This document shows positions 52,207-61,331 of a stretch of DNA of 64,000 bases, one piece after another. The DNA lies in the NCBI RefSeq assembly GCF_022267515.1, contig NZ_JAKFGB010000007.1, forward strand, positions 62,001-126,000, in the 5' to 3' direction. Positions within the stretch are counted from its first letter, which is position 1. Every line of letters starts with the position of its first letter. The notes under the pieces were generated by a model. That model was not told the origin of the DNA and made no database searches. It saw nothing but the letters and a program-made list of their open reading frames with translations. The position numbers were made by a program, and so were the translations under genes. This DNA comes from Rubinisphaera margarita (GTDB lineage: Bacteria; Planctomycetota; Planctomycetia; Planctomycetales; Planctomycetaceae).

Positions 52207-52556
52207 CACATCCTCGTTTCCGTTCGGTGAAACCGTAAAAGCGTCGCTGAACAAGAGATTCGGTTCGTCCAGCGTGCGGGAATCGCATTATAGCGGAACG
52301 CACTCCGACACAACCGAAGCCGATCCTCACCGCCAGAAACGATCAAACGTACACATCCATAGAATCCGCGCGACTCTCGAAAATCTCCGACTTGGGGATT
52401 TGACGGGGGCGGAATCTCGGAGTTAATGAGAAAACAGAGACCTGTTCGACGCGATTCAGGACGAGGCTGTAATCGTATCCCGCATCTGCTAAAGTCTTGT
52501 GAGCATTTCGGCCTCGACCGGACCTGTTCGTCTGTGAGAAAGCACACGTTAACTCA
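52207..52556. promoter_or_regulatory. 350-base divergent region upstream of the giant orphan gene
   Basis: No gene supported. It separates the minus-strand deacetylase from the plus-strand 1342-residue gene. A sigma-70-like pair is conceivable at 52400-52405 (TTGACG) and 52423-52428 (TTAATG) with 17 bases between; this would place transcription start about 115 bases before the ATG. The match of the second box is modest, so this is tentative. Confidence 0.35.
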
Positions 52557-55500
52557 ATGTCGTCAACCCCTGCAGCAAGTCGCCCCGATGATCCCGTTGA
52601 ACAAGCCGCGCGTGAACTTCTGGGCTACCTGAACTTCTCCAACGGAGCTCGTGACCAGCGGGCCTTCCGGAACTGGAATATTCTCTTTGAGAGATTTAAG
52701 ACCGGAAATCTTGAGGAGTTACGTCATTACCTGACTCAACAACTGCAGGCTCTCCGTCAGGACAACCCGGCATTCCACGAAACGACTCAGGCCGAGAACG
52801 TAATCGAACTCCTGTTCGGTCAAATGCTCGACGCTTATCGGGAATTCCACCGAGATCTTCTGTTCCACGTCTCCGAGAAGGATCTGGAACAGTCGCTGTT
52901 CATCGCCGTTCTGGCCGAGGCGATTCTGGCTCAGGGAGAACCCTGGGAACAGATCGACCGGGTCATCCAGGGAAGCATCGCCCAGGTTAACGACTACCTC
53001 GGCTACCGGCCGGTAGCCGTGCTTGAGAACGGGCGACTCGTTCAGCCCTATCCGCACGAACGATTCGCGTTGATTCCGCTCTACATCAGCGGAGTCGGGG
53101 CAGCCGACGGCAAATACCGCGACCTGATCGTCAAAACACTGGAACTGCTGCAACAGGTGCCGCAGTCCGTCGTCGATGCGACGCACTTCTATCTGCAGAA
53201 CCTTCAGGAGTTGTGCCTGGACGTTCGCGCCTACGATTACAATCACCCGGTCTTCAAGCGGACGAATTATCTCTTCGGGGAGTGGGATCCGCATCAGATC
53301 GGTCTCGACGGCTACTACCACCGCTTCGTCGTTCGCGGCGTGATTCTGGATGCGTTGATCGACTGGATTAACGGCGCCTGCACTGTCGGCAAGGTCCCTT
53401 ACGAAGAAGCTCTGTTTGATGCCGCCGCTGCTCTTAGTGGAACGGTGCTTATGGCCTCGTCGATCAGTGGATCGGGGCCCGATACGTTTGATTCCAACGT
53501 TTCACTTTCCTCGCTGCTGCCACTGGTCGCCCGTCAGCGCGACTTCTTCTACGAGCATCTGATGTCGCAGCTCGAAGGCGAACGAGCCGAACGGCTGCAC
53601 AACCACCAGCGTGTAACCCAGCAACCGTTCGGACATGTCCGACACGCTCTGAATATGTTCCTGTCGAGTTACGGAGCCCGGCAGGTTCGCAATCGGGAAC
53701 TCGCGCTCATGTTCGCGAGAATGGGGTACGCAGAGGAAAGTCGGAAGCAGGCCGAGATTATCCCGGCGACATCGATCCGCTTTGAAACTGAAATCCAGTG
53801 GCGGATTCGCATCGCTCAGCAGCACAACCGAGCCGCCGAGTTTGATCAGACGGTCATTCTCCTGGGCGAAATTGAAAACCTGTTGCAGCGGGCGATCGAA
53901 TGCGGCGCTCTGATCGATCCCTGGAACATTCTCGGATTTCAGGGTCAGTTCACCCTGTTCGCGAATCGCGAAGACTCCGTTCCCGACGTGCGGGTCGAAA
54001 TCCTGATCGACATCATGGAGCAGATTTTCTCGCTCTATGCCGAGACGCTGACCGAAGCCGCGATGGTCGGTAACGAACAGCTCATCTCCGAGATCAGCGT
54101 TCCGTTCCGGGCCCTGGCCGAGCGGTGGGATGAATACGCCACGACGACCGTCGAGGACATCCCCCGGCTGCACGGTATGAAGACGTTTGAATCGGCTCTC
54201 GTGGTCGCGAAGACACTGCTCGCGTGGCGACAGTCGGATCCGCAGGAAAACAGCCTGATGTTCTGGCGTCAGCATGTCGACCTGTTCGATACGCAGATGG
54301 CGTATCACAACATCGTGAACGTGCTCCTCGAAAAGCATGATTTCAACGCGGCTCTCGGGCTGCTTATGCAGTGGCTCAGCCAGGTCGATGAATCGAGCAC
54401 AATCAGCTTTGACGAAACATTCAGCGGCTCTCTCCTGGAGTGGGCCCAGGCGCTGCGGAAAGCGGAGACAGACAACGGCCGGCTGTTCGAACGGTATCGA
54501 CGAACGCTGGAGTTGCTGGAAGCGAACGCTGGTCAGCGCTGGGGTGTTCCACGGATCATGCTCGACTCCGAAGCGTCGCCCAAAGAGATGGACGACCAGG
54601 GCTGGTGGGATGAACCAGCACTCGAAGGTCCCTGGGGCCGCGATGACGACGACGATGACGAAGAGGACGATGAAGACAATCCCTTCGCCGCCGCCTACGA
54701 GGACGTCACCTTTCGAGACTCCGCTGACGATGGCCAGGAAGGGTCCCTGTCGGATACACGGAATCCATTCGAGAACAACGAGTTCGAGCAGTGGTCCCGT
54801 CAGTACGAGCCTCAGCTGAAGTTCCTGCAGAGCGTGGCCGAACTCCAACAGCAGGCCATTATCGTGGCCGCCCGCCTGCAGTCCGCCCCGGAAGGGGAAG
54901 TCACGGCTGAATCAATCGCCGCGGTCCGCAAAACGATTACGGGCTGGTCGCAGACTCTGCTCGGCTTCGAACGCGAACTGGGACAGTTCCTGCATGAGAT
55001 TCATCTCCGCCAGTTAAGCCCCCCCTCCGGCGCACACGACGCCAACATCGAGTTCGACATTCAATTGCAGTCGAAGCTCTATCTGATGCACAACGTCATC
55101 TGGACGCTGACGCGGCTTCGCTTCGTGCGGCGGCTGGCCGATGCCCTGCTCTTTGATGAGGCGGGAAAGCTGCCGAGCCGCGAACTTTGGCTCACACAGA
55201 TCCTGCACGCCATTCTCAGCCACGACGTCGATCGAATTCATGAGCTGCTGCCCAAGTCGCTCAAACGATTATCGCGGCGAAAGTTGCTTTACGTTCCGCT
55301 GGAGAATGGCGGTACGCCCCGGTCGATCGCCGATGCCCAGGAGCTCCACTCGCTGCTGCGGTTTCTGGTCACCGCGCTGCCTGCTCTGGGGATGTATCGC
55401 GAGAGCTGGCAGGTGATGGTGACCGCCTATGAGATGGAGCGGTCCTCCCGGCCGGGCGGCCCGGCGATCACGGAATTTGACCGCCTGTTCCGACTCGCAC

Positions 55501-56585
55501 TCTCGAACACGCTTTCGAATCTGCTGAAGTCGTCGCAGAGCTGGCGTTCCGGCAAGCTCGAAGACGATGAACTGATCGATATCCTCTCGCGGGTCGTCGA
55601 TCACTATCACACGATCTGGCGGAAACACAGCGATACGATGCGGCTCTCCGCAGCGGAAACGTTGACGCGGCAGCGCCTCTGGGAAAGTACGCGAGAGTTC
55701 ATTCACCGCTATGGCGGCGACCTGTTCCACGCCCGCAACCTCACGCTCGGCTACGTGCGAGCCATCGTCCAGGGAGGCGTCGAAGAGTTCCTGCATTATC
55801 TCGACGAGACTCAGGATCCGCTGCGTCCGAATCCGCTGATCGAAGACATCCGCGAAGGGCGAATCGAACGAGCCGAGGCGGCGATTCAGCTGGAAACGAT
55901 CTATGGGATCCTGATCGACAAGTTCGATCGTTTCCTCGAATACAACAGCACGACGACCCATTCTGATTACGGAGAGCGGTTCGACTGCTTCCTCGACTTC
56001 GTCCGGCTCGAAGCGGCTTACGATCGCGACGACTGGAACTTCACCCCGTTTAAGATTGCCCACGAAGCTCTGATCGACATCGGTCGGCTTCAGGCGGCCC
56101 GGGACTGGGAGCAGATCATGGCGGGCCGCTCGGCTGATAAGGCCGACGAACATCTGGCGCGCCTGCACGACCTGGAATCTCAGTACGGCGTCAAGCTGCC
56201 CGCACTGACCGATCACATCGAAGAACGATTCGTCAAGCCGCTGGCTGTGAACCGCATGCTGGCCCTCGTGCGTCAGATCATGGAAGAAAGTGACGAAGTC
56301 CGCCGGCGCGAGTTGTTCGATGATCTGCGTGTGCAGATCGAGATCTATCAGGACGGCACATTCGGCACCGGCCTCGAAGTTCCTGAGTGGTTGCGGATGC
56401 TCGATCAGGAAATCCGCAGCTTCGAGATGCCCGACCAGTTGGGGAGCGATCCCTATGGCGAGCAGATTATCATCCCGGTCACGGTGAATCTCCGCGAGAT
56501 GAAAAAGCAGTTGCGGAACTGGGACGACGACTTCATGCCGAATTCCCGTAAGCAACCGCGGCGACCTCCGCGAAACAATCCTTAA
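52557..56585 (+). CDS. giant soluble protein, 1342 residues, function unknown
   Basis: A very large protein with no signal peptide or membrane helix. The start is ATG 52557 without an obvious ribosome-binding site. The N-terminal part is helical (E-Q-A-A-R-E-L-L-G-Y-L, F-E-R-F-K-T-G-N-L-E-E-L). An acidic low-complexity run of Asp/Glu lies at about 700-712. The middle has R-L-H-N-H-Q-R-V-T-Q-Q-P-F-G and the C-terminal region R-E-M-K-K-Q-L-R-N-W-D-D-D-F. Predominantly helical repeats suggest a scaffold or alpha-solenoid. I recognise no named domain. Large helical orphans of this kind are known in Planctomycetes, but I cannot cite a family. Confidence 0.8.
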   Translation: MSSTPAASRPDDPVEQAARELLGYLNFSNGARDQRAFRNWNILFERFKTGNLEELRHYLTQQLQALRQDNPAFHETTQAENVIELLFGQMLDAYREFHRDLLFHVSEKDLEQSLFIAVLAEAILAQGEPWEQIDRVIQGSIAQVNDYLGYRPVAVLENGRLVQPYPHERFALIPLYISGVGAADGKYRDLIVKTLELLQQVPQSVVDATHFYLQNLQELCLDVRAYDYNHPVFKRTNYLFGEWDPHQIGLDGYYHRFVVRGVILDALIDWINGACTVGKVPYEEALFDAAAALSGTVLMASSISGSGPDTFDSNVSLSSLLPLVARQRDFFYEHLMSQLEGERAERLHNHQRVTQQPFGHVRHALNMFLSSYGARQVRNRELALMFARMGYAEESRKQAEIIPATSIRFETEIQWRIRIAQQHNRAAEFDQTVILLGEIENLLQRAIECGALIDPWNILGFQGQFTLFANREDSVPDVRVEILIDIMEQIFSLYAETLTEAAMVGNEQLISEISVPFRALAERWDEYATTTVEDIPRLHGMKTFESALVVAKTLLAWRQSDPQENSLMFWRQHVDLFDTQMAYHNIVNVLLEKHDFNAALGLLMQWLSQVDESSTISFDETFSGSLLEWAQALRKAETDNGRLFERYRRTLELLEANAGQRWGVPRIMLDSEASPKEMDDQGWWDEPALEGPWGRDDDDDDEEDDEDNPFAAAYEDVTFRDSADDGQEGSLSDTRNPFENNEFEQWSRQYEPQLKFLQSVAELQQQAIIVAARLQSAPEGEVTAESIAAVRKTITGWSQTLLGFERELGQFLHEIHLRQLSPPSGAHDANIEFDIQLQSKLYLMHNVIWTLTRLRFVRRLADALLFDEAGKLPSRELWLTQILHAILSHDVDRIHELLPKSLKRLSRRKLLYVPLENGGTPRSIADAQELHSLLRFLVTALPALGMYRESWQVMVTAYEMERSSRPGGPAITEFDRLFRLALSNTLSNLLKSSQSWRSGKLEDDELIDILSRVVDHYHTIWRKHSDTMRLSAAETLTRQRLWESTREFIHRYGGDLFHARNLTLGYVRAIVQGGVEEFLHYLDETQDPLRPNPLIEDIREGRIERAEAAIQLETIYGILIDKFDRFLEYNSTTTHSDYGERFDCFLDFVRLEAAYDRDDWNFTPFKIAHEALIDIGRLQAARDWEQIMAGRSADKADEHLARLHDLESQYGVKLPALTDHIEERFVKPLAVNRMLALVRQIMEESDEVRRRELFDDLRVQIEIYQDGTFGTGLEVPEWLRMLDQEIRSFEMPDQLGSDPYGEQIIIPVTVNLREMKKQLRNWDDDFMPNSRKQPRRPPRNNP

Positions 56586-56681
56586 TCGACGAGGCGACTG
56601 GCAGTCCGGGCGGGTTTCGTTATATCATCGGACCGCAGGCAATCGCCCTTCTCTTCTGAGCAGACCCCAAGGATCAAAACG

Positions 56682-57056
56682 ATGTGGCCATTCAGCAGTG
56701 GTAAGGACTGGAACGTCATCGGCATCATGTTCGAGCGGCCCGATGCGTATTCGGTCAACGCCAATCGCGCCAAAGGCAGGCTGGCCGAATCGGTCAAGAC
56801 ACGCACCCGAATTCACGACCGGACGATTCTCTGGGCCGTCTTCAACCAGAAGGGGTCCATCGTCGAAAGTGGTCCCGGCAATGGCGTCCATCATGTGCCG
56901 CAGGATACCTACAAGCAGATCGAGAAGGTGCTGCACACCAATGTTTCGATCCGTGAAATCCTGAAGATGCTCGAATCGGGACAGACGAGCAAAGCCGCCA
57001 AGAAGTTCATCTGGAGCGGCTACCCGGTCAAGAAGATCGCTCCCGAAGCGGACTAA
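56682..57056 (+). CDS. small hypothetical protein, 124 residues
   Basis: A 124-residue basic soluble protein. Seen: the N-terminal W-P-F-S-S-G-K-D-W-N-V-I-G-I-M-F-E-R, a central N-R-A-K-G-R-L-A-E-S-V-K-T-R-T-R, and a C-terminal segment with W-S-G-Y-P-V-K-K-I. Family not recognised. It begins 97 bases after the giant gene and follows it on the same strand, so it could be expressed with it. It converges with the TPR gene, with 27 bases between stop codons. Evidence it is real: ATG with AAGGATC upstream, typical codon usage and conserved-looking aromatic/glycine pattern. Confidence 0.65.
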   Translation: MWPFSSGKDWNVIGIMFERPDAYSVNANRAKGRLAESVKTRTRIHDRTILWAVFNQKGSIVESGPGNGVHHVPQDTYKQIEKVLHTNVSIREILKMLESGQTSKAAKKFIWSGYPVKKIAPEAD

Positions 57057-57083
57057 CCTCGCCTGAGTTTGAGCCCTGCGGAA

Positions 57084-58046
57084 TCAGCCCAACTTCCGTT
57101 CCAGCAGGGCGAGCACTTCGTTTTCGTGCACTTTGAGTTGCGCCATCTTCTGCTGGAGGAGTTCTCGTTTGCGCGCGATGTCGCGGGCCACGTGGCGATA
57201 GTTCTGCTGCGTCTGACGAAAGGCCGTGGCCCGGAAGGTCCCGGCGGTCACGCCGACCGTCAGTTTGTCCAGGATCGGCCGCATGTCGATGAGGGCGGCA
57301 AACAGTTCACGGGCGGCGATCTCGGCGGCCAGCGCACACAGGCTGACAATCTTCCGATCTTCCATTCGCTCCACCGGAGTGAGTGCCGACAGCATTGTGG
57401 TTGATGTGGACTGCCTCGGAGCTTCACTTTCGACAATGCGACCAAACGGGCTGGCCTGTTGCCGCTGATCATCCTGTTCCTGCTGAGCGGCAGCCAGAGC
57501 CTTCTGGACCCGGGACTGACGGGGCACGATCTCCAGAGCCTTACGATAGCTGGCGATCTCACGCATCAGATTGCCCTGGTCGCGGTAGATCTTGCCAATC
57601 TGATACCAGGCTTCCCACTCGACCGGATTCTGCCGGAGAACTTCCTTCAATGCGGAAACGGCGAGGTCGTATTCCCCCAGCCGTCGGTAGGCGAGGCCGA
57701 GATTGTAGAATCCTTCAATCGAACGGCGATCCCGCTGAATCCCCTTCTGCAGAAATTCGATGGCGAGATCGTATTCCCGCAGGCGATTGTAGATCGCTCC
57801 AATATTGATGTAGGAAAGGGCCCGATGCGGGTTGATCGTGATCGCATGCTGAAACGCATCGACGGCGTCGTGCAACCGCTGGTTCTGCAGGGACACCATG
57901 CCGAGAAGTTCCCAGAGTGACGGATCGGCTCCGTCAATCTCCAGCGCCTGCTGCAGACAGTTCGCGGCCTCGGCGAACTCCTTACGTCGATAGGCGGCGA
58001 CGCCATCGGCTTTGAGTTGCTGGAACGTGGCGAGGGAATCGTTCAT
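57084..58046 (-). CDS. TPR-repeat protein with C-terminal helical extension
   Basis: A 320-residue protein with five or six tetratricopeptide repeats in its first ~190 residues; each shows the pattern A-x-x-x-L-x-x-A-L-x-x-x-P (for example A-A-N-C-L-Q-Q-A-L-E-I near 26 and S-A-L-K-E-V-L-R-Q-N-P near 116). The remainder is charged and helical and may be a coiled coil. No catalytic motif; the usual role is protein-protein interaction. ATG 58046 is supported by TTGGAGAACCC. It stands between the small gene at 56682 and a divergent membrane protein, and I infer a scaffolding or assembly role only from the domain. Confidence 0.85.
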   Translation of the reverse strand: MNDSLATFQQLKADGVAAYRRKEFAEAANCLQQALEIDGADPSLWELLGMVSLQNQRLHDAVDAFQHAITINPHRALSYINIGAIYNRLREYDLAIEFLQKGIQRDRRSIEGFYNLGLAYRRLGEYDLAVSALKEVLRQNPVEWEAWYQIGKIYRDQGNLMREIASYRKALEIVPRQSRVQKALAAAQQEQDDQRQQASPFGRIVESEAPRQSTSTTMLSALTPVERMEDRKIVSLCALAAEIAARELFAALIDMRPILDKLTVGVTAGTFRATAFRQTQQNYRHVARDIARKRELLQQKMAQLKVHENEVLALLERKLG

Positions 58047-58246
58047 TGGGTTCTCCAAGTCGCCCAGTCTGAACGCGAAGCATGAAGAGCTTTGCAATAT
58101 CCCGTGATAAGTCTGTGAATTCCGTGAGCCGACGGAGGTAGAAAACCGTCCTGATCAACAGAGGCAGACATCGCCTCGAAGACGTTTCGCCTGTCCTCGG
58201 AGTGGCGTTTTGTTTATAACGGCACAGAGCCGAAAAACAGGATCCG

Positions 58247-59056
58247 TTGCGTGTCGAAAACCTCGGGATTCCCTTTGCTGTGGGCAGTCTGTTCCGATTT
58301 CTGTATCAGGTCAAAATCCTGTCGCCGATTCTCCGGCCCCTGTTCCGTCTGCTTCTCGGGCTGATCGCCATTCCGATGTTCCGCTTCATTCTCCGCCGGT
58401 TCTTCCGCGTGCAGGAAATGGACCCGGAACTGGAGAAAGACCTCGAACAGTGGTTTAAGGGCTCACTGGTCCTGCTCGCGGCGACGAAGAACATGGAAAT
58501 GTCGATGTTCTCCTGGCTCGATCAGCTGATCGGCTCGACGACAGGAGGCGGCCCCGGCCTCGATAACGCGTGGATCACCGGACTGCGAATCATGATGGCG
58601 ATCGGCGTGATCGAAATGATGCCGGACCAGGAACTGTTCGCCATCATCCACCCGGGCCCGCCGAAGTTCAAATACGATCGGAAGATCGGCCTCTGGAACT
58701 GCCTGCGGAATCAGTGCCGCCCCATCATCAAGGGGCTGATCTGCCAGCACCTCAATCGCTCTTCTCCCGTCTTTGCCATCCTCAGCACGATTTTTCCGGG
58801 GCCCGTCGGCTGGATTTGCTTTGGCTTCGCCAGTGCTCAGTACCTTATCATCGGACTGGTGACCTCACGTGACCGCGCCCTGGATGCTTTGGCTGAATTC
58901 GACAGGCAGGTGGCGATCCGTCGCGAGCAGATCCGCGAAGAGTTTTCGCTGGATGACAGCACGGAAGAGGAGCTTCCTGAGGACCAGAAACCCGCTCCGG
59001 CGACCCCGGAAGTTTCACGGAAAGCCCTTTCAGCGAGCGCCGATCCCTCGCGGTAG
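58247..59056 (+). CDS. membrane-associated hypothetical protein
   Basis: A 269-residue protein that begins with TTG (AGGAT upstream). The N-terminal half is hydrophobic and basic (two segments near 20-45, one with P-I-L-R-P-L-F-R-L-L-L-G-L-I-A-I-P), a further hydrophobic part lies at about 178-200 (F-P-G-P-V-G-W-I-C-F-G-F-A), and the C-terminal ~60 residues are soluble and charged (E-E-E-L-P-E-D-Q). W-I-T-G-L-R-I-M-M-A-I-G-V-I-E-M near 115 is a further helix. Family not recognised. It may be an inner-membrane protein with a cytoplasmic tail. No operon relationship with mutL downstream is clear, as 198 bases separate them. Confidence 0.6.
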   Translation: MRVENLGIPFAVGSLFRFLYQVKILSPILRPLFRLLLGLIAIPMFRFILRRFFRVQEMDPELEKDLEQWFKGSLVLLAATKNMEMSMFSWLDQLIGSTTGGGPGLDNAWITGLRIMMAIGVIEMMPDQELFAIIHPGPPKFKYDRKIGLWNCLRNQCRPIIKGLICQHLNRSSPVFAILSTIFPGPVGWICFGFASAQYLIIGLVTSRDRALDALAEFDRQVAIRREQIREEFSLDDSTEEELPEDQKPAPATPEVSRKALSASADPSR

Positions 59057-59254
59057 CGCCGTTTCTGACGACGCATCGCCTTCGGATTGCGTCTGAGACC
59101 GCGTCTCTGGAGAAGATTCGTTGTCGCGTGGACATCCGGTCGAGCGTTCCGCTTCAGCGAGACCGGCGGTCCGTCGTGCCGGCGGCGCGATTGAATTTTT
59201 CTCGTGTCGTCTATAATACCGATTTGCCAGATGCAGATCGGAGATGCGAATTCC

Positions 59255-61192
59255 ATGGGACGGACGAGCCACATTCAGGTGCTCAGCCCCGAAGTGATCA
59301 ACAAGATTGCCGCCGGCGAGGTGATTGAGCGCCCCGCCAGCGTCATCAAGGAGCTGCTGGAAAATAGCGTCGACGCCCTGAGCTCCCGCATCGATCTCGA
59401 TATCGAAGAGGGAGGCACGGAACTGATCCGCATCGCCGACGACGGCGAAGGCATCCCGGCTGACGAGCTCCCGCTGGCTGTGACGAGCCACGCCACCAGC
59501 AAACTCCGGCAGGCCGATGACCTGTTCTGTGTCCAGACGATGGGGTTCCGCGGCGAAGCACTGGCTTCGATCGCCGAAGTCAGCCACTTCAAAATTCGCA
59601 GCCGTGTTCACGAAGAGAACGTCGGAGCCGAGATGGCTGTCATCTGCGGCGACCGCAGCGAAATCCGTCCGACCGGTTGTGCTCCGGGAACGCAGATTGA
59701 AATCCGCCAGCTGTTCTGCAATACGCCCGTGCGTCGCAAGTTTCTCAAGAAGTCGGCCACCGAGTTCGGGTACATCTCCGAACAGTTCACCCGGGTCGCC
59801 CTGGCGTCCCCCCGGTTGCAGCTCTCGCTGACACACAACGGGAAGAATGTGTATCGTCTCCCGGCGAATCAGGAGTTGAAAGAGCGACTGATTCTCTTTC
59901 ACGGATCCCAGACCGTCGACAAGCTGATTCCGGTCGAGGCCGAGCACAATGGCATCCGACTCTGGGGTTACGTCGGCCATCCGAGTCTCAACAAGTCGAC
60001 CCGCAAGTCGCAGTACCTGTTTCTGAATGGCCGCTACATTCAGGACCGCTCGCTGCAGCACGCTCTTGGCGAAGCCTATCGCGGCCTGCTGATGACCGGC
60101 CGCTTCCCCGTGGCGTTTCTGTTTCTGGAGATGCCGAGCGATCAGGTTGACGTGAATGTGCATCCGACGAAATCCGAAGTCCGTTTCCGGGATCAGCAGT
60201 TCCTGTTTCGGCTCCTGCTTTCGACATTGCGGACCAAGTTCCTGCAATCGGACCTGCAGAGCCAGTTGAACATTCGACCGGCGGGTGCCCCGGCGGCTCC
60301 GGATCTCCGTTCGCGGCAACAGAAAGTCGAGCAGGATCTGGTCTCCTGGGCAAGAAACCAGCTCGAACATCAGGTCCAGCGCCAACCGGCGCCCACCGAA
60401 ACTCCGACCAACCCGTTGATCGAGCCATTGAGCGCTCACTCCGGCGTAGTTACGGAGACTCCCACCACTCCGGCGACGGACGAGCGTCCGCTGGAGCAAG
60501 CCGCAGAGATCCTTGCAGAAGCGACGGGCGGTCAGCCGGGTCTTCCGACCACGGTGCCAGAGTCTCAGGAGGCGATCGCGACACCGACGTCGACTGCGAC
60601 GCAGTTGCCGCCTATATCCAGTATTCAGGCGCTGCAGGTCGACGACTGTTATATCGTGCTCTCGACGGATCAAGGTCTCACTGTGATCGACCAGCACGCT
60701 CTCCACGAACGGGTGCTCTACGAGCGGTTCCGCAAAAAGGTGCTCGACGGCAAGGTCGAAGTCCAGAAGCTGCTGATGCCCGTCACGATGGACATGGACG
60801 AGAAGAAGATGTCCCTGCTGCTGGACCACGCTGATCTGCTCAGGGAAATTGGTTTCAGCGTCGAATCCTTCGGCCGCGGAATGCTCGCCGTCGACAGCCA
60901 TCCGGTGTTTCTGGGCCACAACGATATCCGTGACGTCATGACGGAGTTCGCGGAGAAGTTCGAGGACTCGTCTACAGTCGGACGCCGCGAATTGCTCGAT
61001 GAAACACTCCACATGATGGCCTGCAAAGCCGCCATCAAAGCCGGTCAGAGACTGACCGCTGACGAGATCGTCGCCCTGCTCGCTCAGCGCGAGATGATCG
61101 ACGATGCCCACCACTGTCCCCACGGCCGTCCGACGGCCCTTGTCCTCAGCCGCGAAGATCTCGACCGCCAGTTCGGTCGGCTCGGTGCCTAG
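59255..61192 (+). CDS. mutL: DNA mismatch repair protein MutL (with endonuclease motif)
   Basis: A 645-residue GHKL ATPase of the mismatch-repair type. N-terminal motifs: A-G-E-V-I-E-R-P-A-S near 15-24, K-E-L-L-E-N-S-V-D-A near 29-38 (Val where most have Leu), D-D-G-E-G-I near 60-65, T-S-H-A-T-S-K-L near 76-83 and G-F-R-G-E-A-L near 96-102. The C-terminal dimerisation domain has D-Q-H-A-L-H-E-R-V-L-Y-E near 487-498, matching the DQHA(x)2E(x)4E endonuclease signature, with A-C-K-A-A-I-K-A-G near 588 and C-P-H-G-R-P-T near 620. So it nicks DNA itself and needs no MutH. mutS is not in this window. A proline-rich linker spans about 355-460. The stop codon TAG is the start of repeat copy D. Confidence 0.95.
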   Translation: MGRTSHIQVLSPEVINKIAAGEVIERPASVIKELLENSVDALSSRIDLDIEEGGTELIRIADDGEGIPADELPLAVTSHATSKLRQADDLFCVQTMGFRGEALASIAEVSHFKIRSRVHEENVGAEMAVICGDRSEIRPTGCAPGTQIEIRQLFCNTPVRRKFLKKSATEFGYISEQFTRVALASPRLQLSLTHNGKNVYRLPANQELKERLILFHGSQTVDKLIPVEAEHNGIRLWGYVGHPSLNKSTRKSQYLFLNGRYIQDRSLQHALGEAYRGLLMTGRFPVAFLFLEMPSDQVDVNVHPTKSEVRFRDQQFLFRLLLSTLRTKFLQSDLQSQLNIRPAGAPAAPDLRSRQQKVEQDLVSWARNQLEHQVQRQPAPTETPTNPLIEPLSAHSGVVTETPTTPATDERPLEQAAEILAEATGGQPGLPTTVPESQEAIATPTSTATQLPPISSIQALQVDDCYIVLSTDQGLTVIDQHALHERVLYERFRKKVLDGKVEVQKLLMPVTMDMDEKKMSLLLDHADLLREIGFSVESFGRGMLAVDSHPVFLGHNDIRDVMTEFAEKFEDSSTVGRRELLDETLHMMACKAAIKAGQRLTADEIVALLAQREMIDDAHHCPHGRPTALVLSREDLDRQFGRLGA

Positions 61193-61293
61193 AGCGGGTT
61201 ACTTTTTGGTGTAACCGTTCGGTCCGCGAAAGATGCAGCGTTTCAGGCGATTCAACGCTCATTCGCGGACATACGGTAGAGCGATCCGCTCTA
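61190..61293. repeat. TAGAGCG-ended repeat, copy D
   Basis: It begins TAGAGCGGGTTAC and ends CGCTCTA, with GGTTAC and GTAACC making an internal inverted repeat near the left end. It resembles copy E (10463-10565) in reverse. The first three bases are the stop codon of mutL. Confidence 0.65.
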
Positions 61294-61331
61294 TTTACCT
61301 GCCGCAACTCGGCCCAACCCTTTGAATGACT

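Noticed and set aside
59030..61123. Minus-strand open frame of 697 codons opposite mutL
   Set aside because: mutL on the plus strand has all family motifs. The antisense frame stays open because of third-position G/C bias and shows no domain or plausible protein pattern.
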